Assembly (NCBI GenBank): GCA_045565995.1
Contig: JBJLEF010000005.1
Coordinates: 124,001-188,000 of the forward strand
Direction of reading: 5' to 3'
DNA length: 64,000 bases
From: UBA721 sp002705165
Lineage (GTDB): Bacteria > Planctomycetota > Planctomycetia > Pirellulales > Pirellulaceae
Below the pieces are notes generated by a model. The model did no database searches, was not told the DNA's origin, and was given only the letters and a program-made list of their open reading frames with translations. The translations under genes were made by a program, and so were the position numbers. Below are positions 53,327 to 60,366 of the stretch, in pieces (position 1 is the stretch's first letter; the number at the start of each line of letters is the position of its first letter).

Positions 53327-54907
53327 ATGATCACTCGTATGCTAAAGCTTGCCGTTGTTAGCCTGCTAGGACTGTTCGCAGCCATCAATACTTCATACAG
53401 TCAGTCCGTACTGGAAGTCGCTGCTGAAGTCGATCGTTTACTTGACCAGCAGACCCAGCCGTCCTCCAACAACCTCTGTAATGATGAGATTTACCTGCGT
53501 CGTCTGTTTCTGGATATCACAGGAAAAACTCCCTCACTTGACGACATTCTCGTATTCAATCTGGAAACTCATCCTGAAAAACGAACCAAAGTAGCCGAAA
53601 TATTGCTTCAGGACCCGGATTACGGAGCCAATTGGGGAAGATTCTGGCGCGATGTTATTTATTATCGTCGCAGTAATGACCAGATACTGCTGGGAGCTTC
53701 CGTTGCCGAAAATTACTTCAAGGACACACTTAACACCAACACACCGTGGGATCAGTTCGCTACCGACTTGATTACTGCCCTCGGCGATATCCGTGAAGAC
53801 GGAAGTACGGCTTTAATCGCGGCGCAACAAGGGCGTCCCGAAGAAACTGTATCAGAAATATCCCGCATCTTCCTTGGAATTCAAATTCAATGCGCGCAGT
53901 GTCATGACCATCCAACCGACCGCTGGAAACAAGAACAGTTTCATGAACTTGCAGCGTTCTTCCCACGTGTAGCCGTACGACCTCAAATGGACCCACGAAC
54001 TTTTCTGGTCTACGCGGTCGATCGAATCCGGTTTCAACCACGCACAAACAACAATCGCTTCATGGGCACGTTAGAACACCGGATGCCAAACTTCGAAGAT
54101 CCTGCCACGCCAGGCCCTCAAGTCACTCCCAAATTCTTTATCAATGATCAGCAACTACCACTCGGCACCACCGATATGGATCGAAGAAGAATGCTGGCGC
54201 AATGGATTACCTCCCCGGACAACCCATGGTTTGCCAAGGCGGCAGTTAATCGCATGTGGTCAGAACTGGTCGGTGAAGGTTTTCACGAACCTGTCGATGA
54301 CATGGGCCCCGATCGCGAAGCAATTGCACCGGCGGCCTTTGATTACTTAGCAGCCAAATTTACCGAATCCGGATACGATATGAAATGGCTTATCGCCACG
54401 ATTGTCTCTACTCAACATTACCAATTGGAAAGTCAGGATCGACGGCCATACGATCAATTACCTTTTCAAGCGAACACCGTTCAGCCCTTACGTTCGGACC
54501 AACTGATGGATGCCATCCTGAATACCCTTCGGTTCCCTGAATTACCTGAACGAGCCGAATTAGGAATTCGCCGGCAGTTCGCCGAGACATTTGGATATGA
54601 TCCAAACAATCTTCGTGAAGAAGTAGCGGGTACTATTCCGCAAGCACTCATGTTGATGAATGCGGAAGTAATCCACCGGCAGATCACAGCACGATCAGGC
54701 ACGATGCTAGGGAATTTACTTTCCGAAGTCAGTAACAATCGTCAGGCGTTACAGGAACTCTATCTCAAGACTCTTTCGCGTCGCCCGAATCGTAAAGAAC
54801 TGGCAACGAACCTGCAATATATCCAACAGATTGATAACCGAGGCGAAGCATTTGAGGATATCTTCTGGGCTTTGATCAACACCTCTGAATTCAAGACTCG
54901 TAATTAA
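53327..54907 (+). CDS. DUF1549/DUF1553 secreted protein
   Basis: The 526-residue protein has a signal peptide (cleavage near YSQS, residue 26), a DUF1549 domain (about 30-240) and a DUF1553 domain (about 285-520). Inside DUF1549 a CxxCH motif, CAQCHDHPTDRW (C189-H193), suggests heme c attachment. FLDITGKTPS and FAKAAVNRMWSELVGEGF are typical family segments. Unlike many relatives it has no N-terminal PSCyt1 cytochrome module. DUF1549/1553 genes are nearly always paired with DUF1501 genes, as here (46 bases downstream), and are greatly expanded in Planctomycetota. A role in sulfated polysaccharide or cell-surface metabolism is often suggested but not proven. GAGAAG precedes the ATG. Confidence 0.9.
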   Translation: MITRMLKLAVVSLLGLFAAINTSYSQSVLEVAAEVDRLLDQQTQPSSNNLCNDEIYLRRLFLDITGKTPSLDDILVFNLETHPEKRTKVAEILLQDPDYGANWGRFWRDVIYYRRSNDQILLGASVAENYFKDTLNTNTPWDQFATDLITALGDIREDGSTALIAAQQGRPEETVSEISRIFLGIQIQCAQCHDHPTDRWKQEQFHELAAFFPRVAVRPQMDPRTFLVYAVDRIRFQPRTNNNRFMGTLEHRMPNFEDPATPGPQVTPKFFINDQQLPLGTTDMDRRRMLAQWITSPDNPWFAKAAVNRMWSELVGEGFHEPVDDMGPDREAIAPAAFDYLAAKFTESGYDMKWLIATIVSTQHYQLESQDRRPYDQLPFQANTVQPLRSDQLMDAILNTLRFPELPERAELGIRRQFAETFGYDPNNLREEVAGTIPQALMLMNAEVIHRQITARSGTMLGNLLSEVSNNRQALQELYLKTLSRRPNRKELATNLQYIQQIDNRGEAFEDIFWALINTSEFKTRN

Positions 54908-54953
54908 GAGCCAGATATTAACCAGAGCACTACAACGAAGGCGGGACGAACCC

Positions 54954-56201
54954 ATGTCGACATCAAAACTAAATCGCCGAGAATTAATTCAACGCACCTT
55001 ATTGGGAACAACGGCAATTAGTGCATGGCAGGCCAACATTATCGGGCAGGCAACCACGATGCAGTCCAACGCAACGTCCTGCATCCTACTCTGGATGGGA
55101 GGTGCCCCAAGCCAACTCGACACCTGGGATCCTAAACCTGGCACGGGGAACGCGGGGGCTGCACAGGCAACGCCAACGGCATTAACCGGCGTTCAGATCA
55201 GTGACCGCTTGCCGGAAACGGCTAAAGCGATGAAAGACGTTTGCCTACTCCGCGGAATGAATGGCCCGGAAGGAAGTCACCCACGAGCCTCCTATTGGGC
55301 TCAAACCGGTTACCTTCCCTCGGCGAGTATTAAACACCCTACAATCGGCTCTCACGTCTCGCATCACATAGGCAATCCAAATGCGGACTTACCATCGTTT
55401 GTCCGCGTCGGAGCAGGCCGAAATCTGACTGGGGCAGGGTTACTGGGAGTGGAACACGACCCCTTCAAGATCGGGAATCCAAATCAAAAACCGGCAAACA
55501 CACAAATCCCGACCACCAAACCAAGATTTACGAGGCGGCTAAGCCTACTTGAACAACTCGAACAGGACAGCAGCCGTACGGGAGCCGATCACTGGACCAA
55601 AGCTAATCGCAAGGTCTACGGAAAAGCAACTCGCATGATCACGAGTCCACTGATGGAAGCCTTTGACCTGGAACAGGAAAACGTGGCCAGTCGTGAATCT
55701 TACGGGGAAGGAACTTTTGCAGCCGGATGCCTCATGGCTCGCCGATTGATAGAATCCGGCGTAACGTTTGTAGAAGTCACTTCTGGTAACTGGGATACAC
55801 ACTTCGATAACTATGAACGCACAACCGATCTGTGCAAACAAGTGGATCGCCCCTATGCACGTCTTCTGGAAGACCTGAAAGATCGGGGAATGCTCGACAC
55901 GACGCTGGTCATTTGGATGGGGGAATTCGGGCGTACACCACGAATCAATGCCAGAGGAGGTCGTGATCACTTCCCTCGGGCGTACAGTATTGCGTTAGCC
56001 GGTTGTGGAGTCAGTGGTGGTCAGGTAATCGGCCGCACAAGTGAATCTGGTGAAGAGATCCTCGAAGGAAAGAACTCAGTCCCGAATCTACTCACTACCA
56101 TCTATGATAAATTAGGCATCGACGCGTTTCATGAAAACATGAGCAGCGTCGGACGCCCAATCCGTGTTGTAGAGAATGGAGCCCTCATCGAGGACGTCTA
56201 A
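54954..56201 (+). CDS. DUF1501 Tat-exported sulfatase-fold protein
   Basis: The 415-residue protein has a twin-arginine signal (NRRELIQRTLLG) and the DUF1501 fold, related to alkaline phosphatase and sulfatase enzymes. Conserved parts are LLWMGGAPSQLDTWDPKPG near residue 45, VTSGNWDTHFDN and WMGEFGRTPRINARGGRDH, which supplies likely metal or substrate ligands. It is cotranscribed with the DUF1549/1553 gene and probably acts with it in the periplasm. Enzymatic activity is not established for the family. It converges with the DAHP synthase gene with a 4-base overlap at the stop codons. Confidence 0.9.
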   Translation: MSTSKLNRRELIQRTLLGTTAISAWQANIIGQATTMQSNATSCILLWMGGAPSQLDTWDPKPGTGNAGAAQATPTALTGVQISDRLPETAKAMKDVCLLRGMNGPEGSHPRASYWAQTGYLPSASIKHPTIGSHVSHHIGNPNADLPSFVRVGAGRNLTGAGLLGVEHDPFKIGNPNQKPANTQIPTTKPRFTRRLSLLEQLEQDSSRTGADHWTKANRKVYGKATRMITSPLMEAFDLEQENVASRESYGEGTFAAGCLMARRLIESGVTFVEVTSGNWDTHFDNYERTTDLCKQVDRPYARLLEDLKDRGMLDTTLVIWMGEFGRTPRINARGGRDHFPRAYSIALAGCGVSGGQVIGRTSESGEEILEGKNSVPNLLTTIYDKLGIDAFHENMSSVGRPIRVVENGALIEDV

Positions 56202-57211
56202 ATTGACTTACCTATAGCTCCGGCCACTACCTTACAGCGAGCGATCGTTTCTTCAAACTGATCGGGCGTGAGGGACTGGTAACCATCACTCATGGCCTCC
56301 GGTGGGTTCGGATGCATTTCGATGATTAAACCGTCGGCACCGGCAGCCACGGCAGCAACAGCCATGTCCGGTACCATGTAAGCATGTCCCGTGCCATGAC
56401 TAGGGTCAATTACAACGGGCAAGTGAGTCTTGTGATGCAGGTAAGTAACCGAGGCCAACGGAAGGGTAAAACGGGTGTGCGATTCGAAAGTTCGAATACC
56501 TCGTTCACAGAGCATGACATTGGAATTGCCTTCATTGAGGATATACTCGGCAGCCAGCAGAAACTCGTCCATCGTTGCCGATGCACCACGCTTTAGCATG
56601 ACTGCTTTATCCGTGTTCCCAACGGCTTCCAGCAGACGGTAATTCTGCATATTACGAGCCCCGATCTGCAACACATCTGCGTAATTGGCAACCAGATCAA
56701 CATCATCGGTTGCCAGAACTTCAGTCACTACTGCCAGACCCGTTTCTTCTCGCGCTGCTGCCAGAATTTTCAGGCCTTCTTCTTTCATACCCTGGAAACT
56801 GTAAGGGCTTGTACGTGGCTTAAATGCTCCACCTCGAAGTGCTGTCGCTCCGGCAGCTTTCACAACTCGGGCCGAATCCATTAATTGTTCTTCTGACTCG
56901 ACACTACAGGGACCTCCAATAACACCAATTTTAGTTCCACCGATCGAGAGACTACCAGCGGTGACGACTGTCGGTTCAGGTTTCACCTCGAGACTAGCAA
57001 CCTTATAAGGAGCTAGGATAGGCATTACTTCCTCAACGCCCTCTCCAGATGCAAGCGCTTCTTTCATCTCCTCTCGCTTTTCACCAATGGCCGCTACTAC
57101 CGTACGCTCAGTCCCTTCGATGATATGGGCTTTAAGACCTAGTGCCTTGATGCGTTCAACGGTTTCAGCGATTTCTTCGGAGCTGGCACCATTCTTCATA
57201 ACGACGATCAT
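56198..57211 (-). CDS. aroF: DAHP synthase, type I-beta with N-terminal regulatory domain
   Basis: The 337-residue enzyme condenses PEP and erythrose 4-phosphate, opening the shikimate pathway. About residues 1-80 form a ferredoxin-like/ACT-type domain, and the rest the barrel: IGGPCSVESEEQL, LRGGAFKPRTSPYSFQG, QIGARNMQNY, LKRGASAT and DPSHGTGHAYMVP. This layout is like the Thermotoga-type enzyme, in which the N-terminal domain binds aromatic amino acids and inhibits activity. Transcription appears to be controlled by an attenuator in the 5' leader (57258-57400), described separately. It is alone on its strand and converges with the DUF1501 gene. Confidence 0.94.
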   Translation of the reverse strand: MIVVMKNGASSEEIAETVERIKALGLKAHIIEGTERTVVAAIGEKREEMKEALASGEGVEEVMPILAPYKVASLEVKPEPTVVTAGSLSIGGTKIGVIGGPCSVESEEQLMDSARVVKAAGATALRGGAFKPRTSPYSFQGMKEEGLKILAAAREETGLAVVTEVLATDDVDLVANYADVLQIGARNMQNYRLLEAVGNTDKAVMLKRGASATMDEFLLAAEYILNEGNSNVMLCERGIRTFESHTRFTLPLASVTYLHHKTHLPVVIDPSHGTGHAYMVPDMAVAAVAAGADGLIIEMHPNPPEAMSDGYQSLTPDQFEETIARCKVVAGAIGKSI

Positions 57212-57257
57212 GACTTTTTTCCCTATTAAATAAATATTTGGAGGTTTCGATTACATT

Positions 57258-57288
57258 AAAAAACCCGACAGTTTCTGCCGGGTTGGAA
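57258..57288 (-). terminator. Attenuator terminator and antiterminator 3' arm before aroF
   Basis: On the minus strand AACCCGGCAG (57284-57275) and CTGTCGGGTT (57271-57262) form a 10-bp hairpin with one G-U pair and a three-base loop, followed by a U run (57263-57258). It lies 46 bases before the aroF ATG. Its first arm overlaps TTCCAACCC (57288-57280), which pairs perfectly over nine bases with GGGTTGGAA (57342-57334). The two structures exclude each other, as in an amino acid attenuator. Confidence 0.88.
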
Positions 57289-57319
57289 AGTTTTTTCAAT
57301 ATGAATGGTTCGCACACCA

Positions 57320-57400
57320 TCAGCACATATCTCTTCCAACCCCGCGTTGCCACGGGCCTCTAAAGAAAAACGACCAATAAAATTTTTGTTGCTGATTCAT
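57320..57400 (-). CDS. Aromatic leader peptide of the aroF attenuator
   Basis: This 26-codon open frame starts at ATG 57400 and ends with TGA at 57322-57320. It contains FYWSFFF at codons 7-13 and a further Trp at codon 17. Six of seven consecutive codons (7-13) are aromatic, including each of Phe, Tyr and Trp, which would make its translation sensitive to all three products of the pathway. It is not recognisable as any protein domain. The frame runs across the hairpin CCCGTG-GCAA-CGCGGG (57356-57341) and the antiterminator 5' arm (57342-57334), so a ribosome that finishes the peptide would cover the arm and favour termination. A ribosome stalled in the aromatic codons would leave the arm free. 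The Shine-Dalgarno sequence is poor (AGAG, very close to the ATG). Confidence 0.8.
   Translation of the reverse strand: MNQQQKFYWSFFFRGPWQRGVGRDMC
57341..57356 (-). promoter_or_regulatory. GCAA-loop hairpin of the aroF leader (anti-antiterminator)
   Basis: CCCGTG (57356-57351) pairs with CGCGGG (57346-57341), including one U-G pair, around a GCAA tetraloop. It overlaps the antiterminator 5' arm (57342-57334) by two bases. In the attenuation model a ribosome stalled on the aromatic codons, which end at 57362, would cover this hairpin and free the arm. Confidence 0.6.
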
Positions 57401-57451
57401 GTCTCTAAATAACTGTTCGACTCATTAAGCGAGCGTTCACATCGTTTGTGC

Positions 57452-57457
57452 ATTATA
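57452..57457 (-). promoter_or_regulatory. Perfect -10 box of the aroF leader transcript
   Basis: On the minus strand TATAAT lies at 57457-57452, giving a predicted start near 57445, about 45 bases before the leader ATG. No good -35 hexamer is found at 16-18 bases upstream; TTGACG is present but only ten bases away. Evidence is the motif and its position. Confidence 0.45.
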
Positions 57458-57498
57458 TGAGTATCATCGTCAAAGACCAGCAATGAACCTTGAATTAA

Positions 57499-57831
57499 TT
57501 ACAGATAATCTTCACGAACAGGGGCAAAGATATCAAGAGCTGTTACACTCTCATCGCCCGCAAAACACGTATGAGGAATATCTCCCGGGATGCGCCACAT
57601 ATCACCAGGATGGAGTACTCGCGTTTCTTCTCCCACCGTAAATGTAAGCTCACCGGAAATCAAAATCCCACACTGTTCGTGTTCATGCTGATGTAATTCA
57701 ACGACTGCCCCAGGCTCAAATTTAACGAACGAAAGCATCATCTTTTCGCCCGCTGCGGTATAGATATCCACTCCCGGGAAAATCTTCTTCGGTGTGCAAT
57801 CATCAGCCGACAGAAAGTACTTAGAGGACAT
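57499..57831 (-). CDS. Small cupin-domain protein
   Basis: The 110-residue protein is a single cupin barrel. The first cupin motif is visible in VVELHQHEHEQCGILISGE, with metal-ligand histidines and a glutamate, and the second in the PGDMWRIPGDIPHTCFAGD region. Small cupins range from sugar isomerases to dioxygenases and binding proteins; no specific activity is clear. It is on the same strand as enolase (138 bases upstream) and the aroF leader (downstream). Confidence 0.85.
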   Translation of the reverse strand: MSSKYFLSADDCTPKKIFPGVDIYTAAGEKMMLSFVKFEPGAVVELHQHEHEQCGILISGELTFTVGEETRVLHPGDMWRIPGDIPHTCFAGDESVTALDIFAPVREDYL

Positions 57832-57969
57832 CAGGATTTCTCAACGGTTAATTTCAGTTAAGCCCAAGGCTTTGGGGGGGAAGTGACCAGGCAAGAGTTG
57901 ATGGAAAACCAGGGCGTCCACCTGAGCCGGGACGGATCATTCCGACTTTATAGCATAAAGTGCTGTGTC

Positions 57970-59280
57970 TCACCTCAACGTATTCTGAAAATCAGGTACT
58001 CGCTCAGCAATCTGTAATAACCGATTGTACTTTGCAAGTCGTTCACTTCGCACAATCGACCCAATCTTAATTTGCTCTCCAGCAGCAGCGGTGGCCAGAT
58101 CTGCCAGAGTTGAATCCTCGGTCTCTCCACTACGAGCCGAGACCACAAGACTAAATCCTGCCTGACGTCCTACGGCCATTGTTTCAATTGTCTCCGTCAG
58201 CGAACCAATTTGATTGACCTTTACCAATACACTATTTGCTGCCTGCATTTCGATTCCCTTACGAACACGATCAGCATTGGTAGTAAATAAATCGTCGCCT
58301 ACCAGCAATATTCTGTCTCCGAGTCGTCTCTGCAACTCCTGCCAACCTTCCCAGTCATCTTCGGCAAGTCCATCTTCAATTGAAATGATCGGAAATTCAT
58401 TGACCCAAGATTCCAACGTATCGATCATTTCACTACTCGAAAGCACTCGTCCCTGCTCAGCTTGCAAATGATATTTGCCATCCTTGTAAAAGTGAGTCGA
58501 CGCCACATCCAGAGTAATGGCAACATCGTCACCTGAACTAAGACCGGCAGCTTCAATCGCTTGCGTCACTAATGCAACCGCATCTCGATTAGATGTGAGC
58601 CGAGGACCATAGCCACCTTCATCTCCGACCAAATATCCTTCAAACCCTCTGTCACGCAACAATTTACCCAACCGGTTATAAACTCGAACAATCCACTCCA
58701 AACACGTTGGGTAATCAGGAGCTCCGATCGGAGCAATCAACACATCCTGAAAATCCAGATTTCCTCCAGCATGCATCCCCCCTGAAATCATATTTGTCTC
58801 TGGTAACGGAAGGACGGGAGCCGGGAAGAGTTCAGGATCAAATCCCAATGCACTTGTTCCTTCCCGAATAATCTGATGCAAATGTTCGTACAGCGGCACT
58901 CTCTTTGAAGCGGCCGCCGCATGGCCTAATGCAAGAGAAACAGCAATCGTTGCATTCCCCCCCAAAATACTCTTTTGAGCTGACGAATCGAGTTCTTTCA
59001 GCACTGCGTCACACGCTCCTTGCTTAGCACTATCCTTTCCTACGAGTGCCGGTGCAATGACAGCATTGACATTTTCCACGGCTTTCAGCACACCACGACC
59101 ATCGTACCGCCGAGGGTCCCCGTCTCGAAGCTCAAGGACTTCCGAGCTACCTGTTGATGCGCCCGATGGAGCGATCGCTATGCCAACTGCACCATCCTCG
59201 GTATGGATTTCAACTTCAACTGTTGGACGGCCGCGACTATCCAGAACTTCACGCCCGTGTATCTTTTTGATCGTTGTCAT
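57970..59280 (-). CDS. eno: Enolase with altered active-site positions
   Basis: The 436-residue protein aligns along its whole length with enolase (2-phosphoglycerate to PEP). SGASTGSSEVLELRDGD, H170 in GGMHAGGN, E221 in GDEGGYG, D258, E302 and D329 (metal ligands), K354 in VKVNQIGSL and K405 in IKIG are kept. Two positions differ. The usual QEFM reads QDVL (D179 in place of the catalytic-site Glu), and SHRSGETED reads SARSGETED (A382 in place of the conserved His). Numbering by yeast homologues, these are E168 and H373. Activity may therefore be reduced or changed. The stop of the APH-type kinase gene upstream overlaps its start by four bases, so the two are coupled. It could still be the housekeeping enolase. 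Confidence 0.82.
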   Translation of the reverse strand: MTTIKKIHGREVLDSRGRPTVEVEIHTEDGAVGIAIAPSGASTGSSEVLELRDGDPRRYDGRGVLKAVENVNAVIAPALVGKDSAKQGACDAVLKELDSSAQKSILGGNATIAVSLALGHAAAASKRVPLYEHLHQIIREGTSALGFDPELFPAPVLPLPETNMISGGMHAGGNLDFQDVLIAPIGAPDYPTCLEWIVRVYNRLGKLLRDRGFEGYLVGDEGGYGPRLTSNRDAVALVTQAIEAAGLSSGDDVAITLDVASTHFYKDGKYHLQAEQGRVLSSSEMIDTLESWVNEFPIISIEDGLAEDDWEGWQELQRRLGDRILLVGDDLFTTNADRVRKGIEMQAANSVLVKVNQIGSLTETIETMAVGRQAGFSLVVSARSGETEDSTLADLATAAAGEQIKIGSIVRSERLAKYNRLLQIAERVPDFQNTLR

Positions 59281-60347
59281 TTGGCTTGTTGCTCTTTAAA
59301 TAACTCGATTCGCATCATCTCACCAACCGCGTCTAAACTTCCCACTTCATCTACCAAGGCCTGCCAACCGACGTTTCGAACCAGGGCCTTTGTTGAATCA
59401 TCTGCCAGATACTCCACTGGACTCTTTCCATCGACTCGTGCAACCAAACAACCGCCTAAATTCAAACAGGATCGGTACTCCAACGCAACTAATTCCTGTT
59501 CTGATAAGACTTTGCATATTTCTGTCGCATAAGCACTCCAAAACACATCAATCAAAGACGCGTATTCGTCAAATCGATCACCTGCAATCAAGGCTTTAAT
59601 ATGCAAGTGAGTCAGAAAGAATCCCAAATCAAAAGCCGGGTCTCCGTAATGCCCGACCTCAAAGTCCAACAAAACCACTGACTCGTCATTAACCAGAATA
59701 TTCTTCGGGCTGTAATCGCCATGCACAAGGCAGTTGCGATGGTTTAAGTTCAACTCAAGTAATCGATCCACTGGAGCCTGCAATTCCTGATGAACTCGCG
59801 CTATCTGGCGATAGTATGGATCAAGTCGTAGGTCATCAAAGAATTCGGTCGAGCCAATAAGATTTTGAACGCCCTCAGCATTCCAACTGCCTGAATGCAA
59901 AACACCGAGCATCCAACCGCACGCTTTAGCCACTGTTTGATCGACCACTCCATCAAGCAGATCACGCTTCCAAACTCGACAGTTTTCTGCCGCGGCTGTC
60001 ATTGCGTAGACATAGTTCTCTCTGTCTTCAAAATGGATAGCAGGAACAACGGCTTGCACCCCGATTAATGGGACTGAGGCTGCTTGAATCAATTCGTTGC
60101 AAATCTGCAACGTGTCCATTTCACGAATTAGCCGTTCAACACTGCACAACCACTCCTGTGCAACAGCCAGGCGATCGCGAGCCTGTTTAATAACCCAGTT
60201 AGCCCGAGTTTGATCTGCAAATTCAACCAGTAATACCTGGTTTGAGACACCACCGGTCAACCGGCTAACACAAACCTCTGACGGATCTGCAATCACTTGC
60301 TGCTGAACCAGATACTCCGGAGTGGATTCAACTTCGAGAATAAACAC
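59277..60347 (-). CDS. APH-type small-molecule kinase
   Basis: The 356-residue protein belongs to the aminoglycoside/choline/methylthioribose kinase superfamily. The catalytic loop is HGDYSPKNIL, with the catalytic Asp, and the metal-binding strand is VVLLDFEVGHYGDPAFDLG. RLTGGVSNQVLLVEF is the nucleotide loop and WVIKQARDRL the lysine strand. It has no membrane segments. Substrates in this superfamily are antibiotics, choline, sugars or hydroxy acids. The start is GTG 60347, which is not certain. Its stop overlaps the enolase start by four bases, and the di-heme gene ends 19 bases upstream. A phosphorylated product that feeds the enolase is possible but speculative. Confidence 0.8.
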   Translation of the reverse strand: MFILEVESTPEYLVQQQVIADPSEVCVSRLTGGVSNQVLLVEFADQTRANWVIKQARDRLAVAQEWLCSVERLIREMDTLQICNELIQAASVPLIGVQAVVPAIHFEDRENYVYAMTAAAENCRVWKRDLLDGVVDQTVAKACGWMLGVLHSGSWNAEGVQNLIGSTEFFDDLRLDPYYRQIARVHQELQAPVDRLLELNLNHRNCLVHGDYSPKNILVNDESVVLLDFEVGHYGDPAFDLGFFLTHLHIKALIAGDRFDEYASLIDVFWSAYATEICKVLSEQELVALEYRSCLNLGGCLVARVDGKSPVEYLADDSTKALVRNVGWQALVDEVGSLDAVGEMMRIELFKEQQAK

Positions 60348-60366
60348 TTACGCAATCCACCAAACT

